A stretch of DNA of 19,605 nucleotides from Paracoccaceae bacterium (lineage in GTDB: Bacteria > Pseudomonadota > Alphaproteobacteria > Rhodobacterales > Rhodobacteraceae). The notes beneath the pieces are model-generated. The model did no database searches. It saw nothing but the letters and a program-made list of their open reading frames with translations, and was not told where the DNA came from. The first letter of the stretch is position 1, and every line of letters starts with the position of its first letter. Location: the NCBI GenBank assembly GCA_003564655.1, contig PXES01000299.1, positions 1 to 19,605 of the forward strand. The letters run 5' to 3'. The position numbers were made by a program, and so were the translations under genes. Shown here in pieces: positions 7,339 through 14,555 of the stretch.

Positions 7339-7488
7339 GGCAACAGGGTGACGGACACGGTGAAGGCAGGCCGGGCGCGATCTTGCGCTGATCGTGAATC
7401 TGGCCGCGCCGCGCACCCCCTGCCCATCCGTCAGGCGACCGGCGACCGACCCTGCCGGTGCGTGCCGATCCGAGAGCGGGTGTGCTGC

Positions 7489-8136
7489 TCAGATTTGCAG
7501 GAAGGGCTGCGCGAGGCGCGGCAAAAAGGCGCGGAACTTCAGCGGTGCGTCGGTCGCGGCGAGGCAGATACAGTCCACGCCCGGTTCGGCCACCGGCTGG
7601 TGATGCAAATCCTCATTCGCGATTTCGATGTCGCCGGGGCCGAAGCGATCATGCTCGTCTGCAAACGCCCCTTGCAGCACCAGCGTCAGTTCTGTCCCGC
7701 GATGCCCGTGATCGGGCACGGCGGCGCCCCCCGGAATGAACAGCAGCCGCGCCGAGGCGTGTTCCGATGTCCGCAGGATCGCCTGCTTCACGCCGCCGCC
7801 GACACTGCGCCAGGCGACGCTTTCGACATCGCCGCCCACGTAATCATGCAGCGGCTGCGGCAGCACGCCAGCGCGCGGTGCGGGCACAGCACGCTCTGTC
7901 GGACCGCCTGCCTTGATGCGTGCCAGTGTCGCGGCCAGCGCGTCCGACCCCATCGTGGTCGTCGTCTCGGTCGCCTCGATCAGCGCGCCGCCCACCGCGT
8001 CGAACTCGGCAAGGCGCGCGCGGCATTCGTCGCACATCGAAATATGGGTCGCGACGACCAGATTGAAGGCCTCTGGCAGCGTGCCCGCCGAATAGGCCAT
8101 CAACAGTTTGTCGCTCAGGTGGTGGGTTATCTTCAT
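7489..8136 (-). CDS. chrR: ChrR zinc-dependent anti-sigma factor (cupin type)
   Basis: Binds RpoE and keeps it inactive; singlet oxygen triggers its loss. The 215-residue protein has the two domains known for R. sphaeroides ChrR. In the N-terminal anti-sigma domain the zinc ligands His6, His31, Cys35 and Cys38 are all present at the same numbers. In the C-terminal cupin domain IPGGAAVPDHGHRGTELTLVL supplies His143, His145 and Glu149, with a further histidine at 178 or 179. A Cys-Ile-Cys pair (189, 191) also matches the known protein. The ATG at 8136 lies 13 bp after the rpoE stop codon with a purine-rich GAAAGACGAG upstream, so the genes are co-transcribed. I am confident of the family; that singlet oxygen is the signal is taken from the R. 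sphaeroides system. Confidence 0.95.
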   Translation of the reverse strand: MKITHHLSDKLLMAYSAGTLPEAFNLVVATHISMCDECRARLAEFDAVGGALIEATETTTTMGSDALAATLARIKAGGPTERAVPAPRAGVLPQPLHDYVGGDVESVAWRSVGGGVKQAILRTSEHASARLLFIPGGAAVPDHGHRGTELTLVLQGAFADEHDRFGPGDIEIANEDLHHQPVAEPGVDCICLAATDAPLKFRAFLPRLAQPFLQI

Positions 8137-8149
8137 CGTCTCGTCTTTC

Positions 8150-8692
8150 TCAACTCAGGTTGTGGCGCAGCCTCTCGAGCGCCAGCCGGATCCGGGATTT
8201 TATTGTGCCGAGGGGAAGTCCCGTCTCCTCGGCGATTTCGCTATGGGACAGATCCCCGTAATAGGCCCGCTCGATCATCACGCGCTGCTTGTCGGGCAAT
8301 TCGGCAATCGCAGCGGTCAGCCGCGCACTCTCCTGCTGGAGGACCAGCGCGTCGAGCTGGTCGGGCTCGGCCTCGGGGCCCCAGGTCAGTTCCTCGGGCT
8401 CGGGGCGGCGGTCCCGGCGCAGCATGTCGATGCGCCGGTTACGGGCGATGGTGAAGACCCAGGTCGCCACACTCGCCCGCGCCGGATCGAACTGCGCTGC
8501 CTTTCGCCACACGGTTACCATCACGTCCTGCGCACATTCCTCGGCCAGCGTGGCATCCGCGCCGGACTTCATCAGAAAAGCCTTTACCCTTGGGGCGAAA
8601 TGGTCGAACACCTCGGAGAAGGCGTCGGCATCCTGTCGGTCGGCCACGCGCTTGACGAGGGCAGCCCATTTGCCACCATCTGCATTCTTCAC
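8150..8692 (-). CDS. rpoE: ECF sigma factor RpoE (singlet-oxygen response, ChrR partner)
   Basis: A 180-residue extracytoplasmic-function sigma factor with only regions 2 and 4. Region 2 reads LAEECAQDVMVTVWRKAAQF and ATWVFTIARNRRIDMLRRDRR; region 4 reads LPDKQRVMIERAYYGDLSHS then EIAEETGLPLGTIKSRIRLA. KRVADRQDADAFSEVFDHFAPRVKAFL near the N-terminus is the typical opening of this group. No ATG fits; the GTG at 8692 gives the family length and has an AGGGGC-like site 8-9 nt upstream. The frame stays open far upstream, but that extension overlaps the divergent operon and promoter region. It is followed by chrR and preceded by an RpoE-type promoter, indicating positive autoregulation. Confidence 0.94.
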   Translation of the reverse strand: MKNADGGKWAALVKRVADRQDADAFSEVFDHFAPRVKAFLMKSGADATLAEECAQDVMVTVWRKAAQFDPARASVATWVFTIARNRRIDMLRRDRRPEPEELTWGPEAEPDQLDALVLQQESARLTAAIAELPDKQRVMIERAYYGDLSHSEIAEETGLPLGTIKSRIRLALERLRHNLS

Positions 8693-8804
8693 TGCCGTCT
8701 GCCCCTGCACACCGCATCTCACTTGTCCTGTCACCCCAAGGGTTTCCACAGAATCCCGGCGGTGTCGAGCGGTGTCAGTTTGCGGCAATGCGTCGAACAT
8801 ATCA

Positions 8805-8834
8805 CCTCTACGCGACAGGATCGCTGTCGGATCA
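8805..8834 (-). promoter_or_regulatory. RpoE-type promoter of rpoE-chrR
   Basis: On the minus strand TGATCC (8834-8829), an 18-bp spacer and TAGAGG (8810-8805) match the R. sphaeroides RpoE promoter pattern, TGATCC with a TAAGA-like -10 element, as I remember it. The leader would be about 105 nt to the GTG start at 8692. Confidence 0.72.
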
Positions 8835-8881
8835 CATGAATTTTCCGAATGCGGGCAGGATCTTCCCGGCGCGGCGGCGAG

Positions 8882-8911
8882 TGATCCGCCAGCGTGCGGT
8901 CGGCGTAAATC
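8882..8911 (+). promoter_or_regulatory. RpoE-type promoter of the five-gene lipid operon
   Basis: TGATCC (8882-8887), an 18-bp spacer and TAAATC (8906-8911) have the same -35 hexamer and spacing as the divergent rpoE promoter 47 bp away. Transcription would begin near 8918, about 27 nt before the first gene's ATG at 8945. Confidence 0.75.
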
Positions 8912-8944
8912 TGCCAAGTTGACATGACAAGCAAGGACCCCTGA

Positions 8945-10243
8945 ATGCCTTTTGAAATAAACCCGACCCCGGCCCGACGGATTGCAATCATCGGCGGGGG
9001 CATCTCGGGGCTTGCCAGTGCCTACCTCATGTCGCAGCGCCACCGTGTCACCCTGTTCGAGGCAGAGCCGCGTCTTGGCGGGCATGCGCGCACGGTGATG
9101 GCAGGCAAGCGCGGCGACCAGCCGGTGGATACGGGCTTCATCGTGTTCAATTACACGAATTATCCGCATCTGACCGCGCTGTTCGACAAGCTCGACGTGC
9201 CCGTCGCGAAATCGAACATGTCCTTCGGCGCGTCTTTCGACGGGGGGCGGTCGGAATACTCGCTTTCCGGTATCGACCAGATTTTCGCCACGCGCGCGAA
9301 TCTCGCCAATCCGCGGCACTGGCGGATGATCCGCGACATCATGCGCTTCAATCGCCGTGGGCTGGCGCTCGCGCAGGAAGAGCCGGACCTGACCATCGGC
9401 GCGCTGATCGACCGGCTGGGGACCGGCGCATGGTTTCGCGAGCGCTACATCCTGCCGTTTTCGGGCGCGATCTGGTCAACGCCGACGCAGCGCATTCTCG
9501 ACTTTCCGGCCCATGCGATGATGGAATTCTTCCGCAATCACGCGCTGCTGGGCTATGAGGGCCAGCATCAGTGGTACACCGTGCAGGGCGGGTCGGTCGA
9601 ATACGTCCGCAGGCTCGAGACGTGGCTGGCGCGCGCGGGCGTCAATCTGCGGCCCGGCTGTCCCGTGCAGTCGGTGCGGCGCGGCCCCGATGGCGTGTGG
9701 ATCAAGCTGCCCGGTGGCGAGGAAGACCGCTTTGACGAAGTCATTTTCGCCACGCATTCCGACATCAGCCTGCGCCTGCTGGCCGACCCGACCAGGGCCG
9801 AGCGCGCGGCGCTGGGCGCCATCACCTATCAGGAGAATGACGCGATCCTGCATTGCGACCCCGAGGTGATGCCCCGACGGCGCAAATGCTGGTCAAGCTG
9901 GGTGTATCGCGAGCGCGGCCCCGAGGATCGCGCGCGCATCTCGCTCAGCTACTGGATGAACTCGCTGCAGCCGATCCCCGAGGATGACCCGATCTTCGTG
10001 ACACTGAACGCAAACCACCCGGTGCGCGAGGAGTGCATCTACGACACCTACACCATGGCGCATCCGGTCTACGACATGCCCGCCATCCGCGCGCAGGAGG
10101 CCATTCGCGGCTTCAACGGGACAAACCGCACCTGGTTCTGCGGGGCATGGATGCGCAATGGCTTTCACGAGGACGGGTTCGCCAGTGCCGTCGACATCGC
10201 CCGCGCGATGGATGCGCGCGCCGAGAAACTCGAGGGCGCATGA
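8945..10243 (+). CDS. FAD-dependent amine-oxidase-like oxidoreductase (candidate lipid desaturase)
   Basis: A 432-residue flavoprotein of the NAD(P)/FAD-binding, amine oxidase/desaturase superfamily. RRIAIIGGGISGLASAYLMS near residue 12 is the FAD-binding Rossmann motif, with LFEAEPRLGGHARTV as its second part; VDTGFIVFNYTNYPHL and the C-terminal GAWMRNGFHEDGFASA motif are characteristic of the group found beside DUF1365. In R. sphaeroides the homologue (RSP_1091 from memory) is an RpoE target linked to furan fatty acid synthesis, where a desaturase named UfaD acts on methylated phospholipid acyl chains. The ATG at 8945 follows AAGGA at 7 nt and is 27 nt from the predicted RpoE transcription start. 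Its stop overlaps the next start (ATGA). Family confident; substrate inferred. Confidence 0.88.
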   Translation: MPFEINPTPARRIAIIGGGISGLASAYLMSQRHRVTLFEAEPRLGGHARTVMAGKRGDQPVDTGFIVFNYTNYPHLTALFDKLDVPVAKSNMSFGASFDGGRSEYSLSGIDQIFATRANLANPRHWRMIRDIMRFNRRGLALAQEEPDLTIGALIDRLGTGAWFRERYILPFSGAIWSTPTQRILDFPAHAMMEFFRNHALLGYEGQHQWYTVQGGSVEYVRRLETWLARAGVNLRPGCPVQSVRRGPDGVWIKLPGGEEDRFDEVIFATHSDISLRLLADPTRAERAALGAITYQENDAILHCDPEVMPRRRKCWSSWVYRERGPEDRARISLSYWMNSLQPIPEDDPIFVTLNANHPVREECIYDTYTMAHPVYDMPAIRAQEAIRGFNGTNRTWFCGAWMRNGFHEDGFASAVDIARAMDARAEKLEGA

Positions 10244-11010
10244 GTGCGATCGAATACATCGCCGGGCAGACCTTTCACGGGCGGCGCGGGCCTGTTGCGA
10301 ACCGCTTCACCTACGGGGTGGACTATGTGCTGTTCGACGCCGAGGCGACGCTTGACCTGCCGCGCCTGATCTCGCGCAATGCCCGCAATCTTGCCGCGCT
10401 TTGGGACCGCGACCATGGCGGCGCGCCGGGGCAGGGGCGGGGGGCGGCCTGGGTGCGCGAGGTGCTGGAGGCGCATGGCCTGGCCGAGGTCACGTCCGGG
10501 CGCGTACAGCTGCTGACCCAGCCGCGCGTGCTGGGGCATCTGTTCAACCCCGTCAGCTTCTGGCTGTGCCACGATACTGCGGGCGGGCTGCGCGCAGTGA
10601 TCGCCGAGGTCAGCAACACCTATGGCGACCGGCATTCCTACCTGTGTGCCAAATCCGACGCCTCGGTCATCGGCCCGCAGGACGCGATCACGGCGGAGAA
10701 GATCTTCCACGTCTCGCCCTTCCAGCCTGTCGCGGGGCAGTATGTGTTCCATTTCGACATTGCGCCCGAGAAGCTCGCCATCCGCATCAGCTACCATCAG
10801 GAGGATGAGGCGCCCGGCGCGGGGCTGATCGCCACGCTGGCCGGGCCGCGCAAACCGCTGCGCAACCGCGCGATCCTGTGGGCGATGGTGCGGCGCATGG
10901 GCTCGCGCCGGGTGCTGGCGCTGATCCACTGGCAGGCGTTGCGGCTTTGGTGGCGCGGGGCTGCGTTCCGCAGCCGTCCCGCGCCCCCAGCGCAGGAGGT
11001 CAGTCAATGA
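10240..11010 (+). CDS. DUF1365 family protein (candidate furan fatty acid pathway protein)
   Basis: A 256-residue protein of the DUF1365 family. Recognisable motifs are the N-terminal FHGRRGPVANRFTYGVDYVL, the central RVLGHLFNPVSFW and the nearby EVSNTYGDRHSYL, which typify the family. Its biochemical activity is not certain. In R. sphaeroides the neighbouring homologue (RSP_1090 from memory) is required with the preceding oxidoreductase for full RpoE response to singlet oxygen and for furan fatty acids. No signal peptide is seen; a basic, hydrophobic C-terminal part (about residues 205-245) could associate with membrane. Start and stop codons overlap those of both neighbours by ATGA, indicating translational coupling. 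Confidence 0.9.
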   Translation: MSAIEYIAGQTFHGRRGPVANRFTYGVDYVLFDAEATLDLPRLISRNARNLAALWDRDHGGAPGQGRGAAWVREVLEAHGLAEVTSGRVQLLTQPRVLGHLFNPVSFWLCHDTAGGLRAVIAEVSNTYGDRHSYLCAKSDASVIGPQDAITAEKIFHVSPFQPVAGQYVFHFDIAPEKLAIRISYHQEDEAPGAGLIATLAGPRKPLRNRAILWAMVRRMGSRRVLALIHWQALRLWWRGAAFRSRPAPPAQEVSQ

Positions 11011-12269
11011 CCGTGGCGCTGACTGAGACGGCGCCCGCGCCGCGCCTGTGGGGCTATTCGCTGTTCGGCGGGCTGCTGGCGATGGCGGGGCTGCCCATCT
11101 ACATCCATGCGCCGCACTTCTATGTCAGCGAATATGCCGTGTCGCTGGCGGCGCTCGGGACAGTGCTGTTCGTGCTGCGCGGGATCGACTTTTTGCAGGA
11201 CCCGGCGCTCGGCTGGCTGGCCGAGCGGTTGGGCGCAGTGCGGGGACAGGCGGTTGCGGTCACCGTGGTACTGATGGCGGCGGCAATGCTGATGCTGTTT
11301 GCCATCCCGCCGCTGTTTGCGCCACTGGCGTGGTTCGCCGTGTCGCTGGTGCTGCTCTTCTCGTGCTATTCGTTCCTGACGATCTGTTTCTATGCCACTG
11401 GCACTGCGCGGGGCGACGCGATGGGCGCGGGCGGGCACGTGCGGCTGGCGGGCTGGCGAGAGACCGGGGCGCTGCTGGGCGTCTGCCTTGCGGCGGCAGC
11501 CCCGGTCGCGCTGGAGTCCGTGATGCCCGCGCCCTTCACCGGCTTCGCGCTGGGCTTCTTGCTGGTGGCGGCTGTCGCGGCCCTGGCGATGCGCGCTGAG
11601 TGGCCGCGCTTCGGTGCGCCTGTGGATGGCGCGGCGGGCCTGCCCATGCGGGCGGTCTTCGCCGACCCTACGGCGCGCCGCCTGCTGCTGATCGCGCTGG
11701 TGAACGCGACGCCTGTGGCGATCACCTCGACACTGTTCCTGTTCTACGCCGAATCGGTGCTGCTGGCCGAGGGCTGGGAAGGCGCGCTGCTGATCCTGCT
11801 GTTCCTGTCTGCAGCGGCGTCGGCGCCGCTCTGGGCGCGGTTGGCGCAGGCTTATGGTGCCAAGACGGCGCTTCTGTCGGGCATGGTGATGGCCGCGCTC
11901 AGCTTTGCCTTCGTGGTCACGCTGGGGCCCGGCGATCTGGTCCTGTTCGCGCTGATCTGCGTCATCTCGGGCGCGGGCATCGGCGCGGATCTGACGCTGC
12001 TGCCCGCGATCTTCGCCCGCCGTATGGCCGATATCTCGCCTGACGCGGCCAAGGGCTTCGGCCTTTGGGCGTTTGTCACCAAGGCCACGCTGGCGCTCGC
12101 CGCAGTGATGGTCTTTCCGGCGTTGGAGTGGTCCGGGTTCGAGGCCGGGCCGGACAATGATCCGACCGCGCTGACCACGCTGATCCTGCTCTACGCCGCC
12201 CTGCCATCGGCCCTCAAGGCCGTGGCGATTGCGCTTCTGGCGCTCACCCCATTGAAGGAGAGCCAATAA
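11007..12269 (+). CDS. MFS transporter, sugar/cation symporter-like
   Basis: A 420-residue integral membrane protein with about 12 hydrophobic segments. The loop after the second segment (DFLQDPALGWLAERLGAVRG) resembles the glycoside-pentoside-hexuronide:cation symporter group. The substrate cannot be deduced. In this kind of operon it accompanies lipid-modifying enzymes, so a role in moving a lipid or its precursor is possible, but that is inference. The ATG at 11007 has a perfect AGGAGGT about 6 nt upstream, the best ribosome binding site in the operon, and overlaps the previous stop (ATGA). Its TAA overlaps the next ATG (TAATG). Confidence 0.88.
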   Translation: MTVALTETAPAPRLWGYSLFGGLLAMAGLPIYIHAPHFYVSEYAVSLAALGTVLFVLRGIDFLQDPALGWLAERLGAVRGQAVAVTVVLMAAAMLMLFAIPPLFAPLAWFAVSLVLLFSCYSFLTICFYATGTARGDAMGAGGHVRLAGWRETGALLGVCLAAAAPVALESVMPAPFTGFALGFLLVAAVAALAMRAEWPRFGAPVDGAAGLPMRAVFADPTARRLLLIALVNATPVAITSTLFLFYAESVLLAEGWEGALLILLFLSAAASAPLWARLAQAYGAKTALLSGMVMAALSFAFVVTLGPGDLVLFALICVISGAGIGADLTLLPAIFARRMADISPDAAKGFGLWAFVTKATLALAAVMVFPALEWSGFEAGPDNDPTALTTLILLYAALPSALKAVAIALLALTPLKESQ

Positions 12270-12829
12270 TGATCCCCTTTCTGTCCGTTCTCGCCGGCAT
12301 GGCGCTGGTGCTGGTATTGCTGCCGATCGGCCAGCGTTTCGTCGGCTTTCAGGCCCAGAAACCGGAGGATTATGCGCAGCTCGAGCCAGCCATCGACATC
12401 CGCAAACACCTCTGCGGGCCGATCCGCTGCGAGGGGGTGATCTATGGCCCCATGGGCCGCGTGACCTCGCGCTTCACGGCTGACATGGAGGGCAGCTGGG
12501 ACGGCAATCGCGGCGTGCTGGCGGAAAAGTTCTTCTATGACAGCGGCACCCGGCAGGATCGCGAATGGCGGCTGAACATCGGCAATGACGGGCGCATCCA
12601 GGCCGATGCCGACGATCTGGTGGGCCTGGGCACGGGCACGCAGGTCGGCTCGGCGGTGCAACTGTGCTACACGATACGACTGCCCGAAAGTGCCGGGGGC
12701 CACGCGTTGCAGGTGACCGACTGGATGTATCTGGTCGACGACAAGACCATCATCAACCGCAGCCAGTTCCGCAAGTTCGGCATCAAGGTGGCCGAACTGG
12801 TCGCGACGATGCGCCGGGTGGAGGCATGA
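12269..12829 (+). CDS. DUF3833 family protein
   Basis: A 186-residue protein with an N-terminal hydrophobic segment (about residues 4-18) that may anchor it in the membrane or act as an uncleaved signal. The DUF3833 pattern is visible: a conserved charged segment around FTADMEGSWDGNRGVLAEKF, followed by beta-strand-like repeats and ending with WMYLVDDKTIINRS. The fold suggests a small beta barrel. Function is unknown; the family co-occurs with the DUF1365/oxidoreductase cluster in many proteobacteria. AAGGAG lies just upstream and both ends overlap neighbouring genes by 1 and 4 nt. Confidence 0.87.
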   Translation: MIPFLSVLAGMALVLVLLPIGQRFVGFQAQKPEDYAQLEPAIDIRKHLCGPIRCEGVIYGPMGRVTSRFTADMEGSWDGNRGVLAEKFFYDSGTRQDREWRLNIGNDGRIQADADDLVGLGTGTQVGSAVQLCYTIRLPESAGGHALQVTDWMYLVDDKTIINRSQFRKFGIKVAELVATMRRVEA

Positions 12830-13563
12830 GGAAACTCTCGGGCAAGACCTACTGGCTGGTCGGCGCCTCGGAAGGGCTGGGCCGGGCGCTGGCGCTGAAG
12901 CTCTCGAAGGCGGGCTGCGCGTTGGTGCTGAGCGCGCGCGGCACCGACAGCCTCGACGCGCTGGCCGAGGAACTGCCCGGCCCGGCACGCGTCGTGGCCT
13001 GCGACGTGTCCGACCGGGCGTCGGTCGAGAAGGCCGCGAAAGAGGCGGGCGAGATCGACGGGCTGGTCTATCTGGCCGGCGTCTACTGGCCCTTCCCGGC
13101 GCAGGAGTGGAACGCCGATCACGCCGAGGCCATGTTCGACGTCAACCTGACCGGCGCGGCGCGGGTGCTGGGGCAGGTGGTCCCCGCGATGGTGGCGCGC
13201 GGGCGCGGGCATATCGTGCTGACGGGCTCGCTGTCAGGCTATCGCGGGCTGCCGGGGTCGATCGGCTATTCCTCGTCCAAGGCGGGGCTGATGCATCTGG
13301 CCGAATCCATGCACGCGGATCTTCGGGGCAGCGGGGTGGATGTGCAGCTTGCCAATCCGGGCTTCATCCGCACGCGCCTGACCGACAAGAACGATTTCAC
13401 CATGCCGTTTCTGATGGAGCCCCCGCAGGCCGCCGACGAGATGCTGACATTGATGCGCGGCACGCGGTTTCAGCGGGCGTTTCCGTGGCTTTTCTCGCTG
13501 GTGTTCCGCGGGGCGAACTTCCTGCCCGACTGGGCCTATTACAGGGTTTTCGGGCGCAAGTGA
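12826..13563 (+). CDS. Short-chain dehydrogenase/reductase (SDR)
   Basis: A 245-residue classical SDR. GASEGLG at 13-19 is the cofactor-binding glycine motif, and Ser135, Tyr148 and Lys152 (YSSSK) form the catalytic set. NLTG at 107-110 supplies the usual asparagine. No Asp/Arg pattern clearly separates NADH from NADPH use. Substrate is unknown; the location at the end of the RpoE-controlled operon suggests oxidation or reduction of a lipid-derived carbonyl. The C-terminus (FPWLFSLVFRGANFLPDWAY) is hydrophobic and could touch the membrane. The start overlaps the DUF3833 stop (ATGA). It corresponds to the last gene of the same R. sphaeroides operon (RSP_1087 from memory). Confidence 0.9.
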   Translation: MRKLSGKTYWLVGASEGLGRALALKLSKAGCALVLSARGTDSLDALAEELPGPARVVACDVSDRASVEKAAKEAGEIDGLVYLAGVYWPFPAQEWNADHAEAMFDVNLTGAARVLGQVVPAMVARGRGHIVLTGSLSGYRGLPGSIGYSSSKAGLMHLAESMHADLRGSGVDVQLANPGFIRTRLTDKNDFTMPFLMEPPQAADEMLTLMRGTRFQRAFPWLFSLVFRGANFLPDWAYYRVFGRK

Positions 13564-13584
13564 GTTCTTCTTGCCAGAACAGCC

Positions 13585-13612
13585 CCTTTGCGCGACACTG
13601 GTTGCGCAAAGG
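13585..13612 (+). promoter_or_regulatory. Hairpin overlapping the Shine-Dalgarno of the DUF3775 gene
   Basis: CCTTTGCGC (13585-13593) and GCGCAAAGG (13604-13612) form a perfect 9-bp stem with a 10-nt loop. The right arm includes the first part of AAAGGAGAAGG, the ribosome binding site for the ATG at 13621. On readthrough mRNA from the upstream operon this would mask the site; alternatively it is the operon's 3' hairpin. Confidence 0.5.
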
Positions 13613-13620
13613 AGAAGGTC

Positions 13621-13950
13621 ATGCTGGATATCAGCCTGCGCAAGGTCGTTCATATCATCTATCTCGCCCGTGAGGGCAGGGTCGGCGACCGGGAGGTGCA
13701 CGCCTTCATCGACGGGCTGAACGAAGATGAGCAGGCCAGCCTGACAGCGGTCGCCTGGGTCGGGCGCGGCGCGTTCGAGGCGGAGGATTATGCCGATGCC
13801 CTGGCCACTGCGCTGGCCGAGGCGACGACGCCCACGGCGGATTACCTGATGGGGATGCCGCATCTGGCCGAGAACCTGGAAAGCGGGCTCGAGGCGCTGG
13901 GGATAGACGTGACCGGCGAGGAAGAGGATTTCCTGCGCCAGGGGTCTTGA
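13621..13950 (+). CDS. DUF3775 domain-containing protein
   Basis: A 109-residue acidic cytoplasmic protein. The pattern VVHIIYLAREGRVGD at the start, then LNEDEQASLTAVAWVGRG and ADYLMGMPHLAENLESGLEALG matches DUF3775, a small helical family of unknown function found in alphaproteobacteria. The ATG at 13621 has a strong AAGGAGAAGG upstream that is partly enclosed in a hairpin. It follows the SDR gene by 57 bp on the same strand, so it could be read from the RpoE operon or from its own promoter. A palindrome follows directly. Confidence 0.82.
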   Translation: MLDISLRKVVHIIYLAREGRVGDREVHAFIDGLNEDEQASLTAVAWVGRGAFEAEDYADALATALAEATTPTADYLMGMPHLAENLESGLEALGIDVTGEEEDFLRQGS

Positions 13951-13964
13951 GACTGCGCGGGCAG

Positions 13965-14016
13965 AGCGCCCGCGAGCGGAGCCCACCCCCCCGCCCATGC
14001 CCCGCTCGCGGGCGCT
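13965..14016. repeat. Palindromic element, third structure resembling copies 1 and 2
   Basis: AGCGCCCGCGAGCGG (13965-13979) and CCGCTCGCGGGCGCT (14002-14016) form a perfect 15-bp stem with a 22-nt cytosine-rich loop (contains CCCACCCCCCCGCCC). The arm begins with the same AGCGCCC as the other two but then diverges. It lies between convergent DUF3775 and holin genes, so it can act as a bidirectional terminator. Confidence 0.7.
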
Positions 14017-14017
14017 T

Positions 14018-14036
14018 GCGCCCCGTGCCGGGGCGC
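14018..14036. terminator. Small GC hairpin between convergent genes
   Basis: GCGCCCCG and CGGGGCGC form a perfect 8-bp stem with a TGC loop, immediately beside the larger palindrome and 13 bp from the holin stop. Probable terminator or transcript-end hairpin for the minus-strand lysis genes. Confidence 0.5.
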
Positions 14037-14048
14037 GCGGGCCATTCT

Positions 14049-14555
14049 CTAGCTGCCTTGCCATTCCTTCAGCGCCGGATTGTCGGTGTCGCGTCGGCCG
14101 GACGGCGTGTCCTGCGTCTGCCGGGCCGGGGGCGCGACCGGCATCCCCCCCTTGGCGCAGCGCAGGTGATGCGCCTCGCGCGCGCCGAAATAGAACGCCA
14201 CCACGGCACCCAAGAGCCACCACAGCGGCTCGGGCACATGGCCCAGCGCCTGCATTCGCTGCGCAAACCCCTCGGGCTCGGCCATCGCGTATGCGAACAG
14301 CCCCAGCGTGCCCAGCGCCAGCAGCGGGCGCGGCAGGCGGTTGAGGCCGTTCACGAAACTGTCGAACCAGCCCGCGCGGCCATACTGGAACTCGGCCAGG
14401 TGGCTCGCATGGGCGGCCTTGTAGGCGTCGTGGCCCAGCTCCAGCGCCCGCGTGGCGTTGGGGCGGAACACCTCGGCCACCGAGGTCACGGTCCGGCCCA
14501 GCGCCCGTGCCTCGCGCGCGCCGCCGAACAGGAACCCGAACACCGACCGGATCAT
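14049..14555 (-). CDS. GTA-type holin family protein
   Basis: A 168-residue membrane protein. After a short hydrophobic N-terminus (residues 1-12) and an amphipathic region, membrane segments lie at about 75-91 and 110-124, with a charged hydrophilic tail rich in Arg, Asp and Gln. This arrangement and the sequence FGFLFGGAREARAL match the GTA_holin_3TM family. Such holins open the inner membrane so an endolysin can reach peptidoglycan. The start overlaps the endolysin stop (ATGA), so the pair is translationally coupled. In Rhodobacter capsulatus an equivalent pair outside the main gene-transfer-agent cluster is needed to release particles (known, from memory). No other phage genes are near. 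Confidence 0.85.
   Translation of the reverse strand: MIRSVFGFLFGGAREARALGRTVTSVAEVFRPNATRALELGHDAYKAAHASHLAEFQYGRAGWFDSFVNGLNRLPRPLLALGTLGLFAYAMAEPEGFAQRMQALGHVPEPLWWLLGAVVAFYFGAREAHHLRCAKGGMPVAPPARQTQDTPSGRRDTDNPALKEWQGS

Noticed and set aside
8693..9319. Long N-terminal extension of rpoE
   Set aside because: It would run through both predicted RpoE promoters and antisense to the oxidoreductase gene, and has no sigma-factor similarity.
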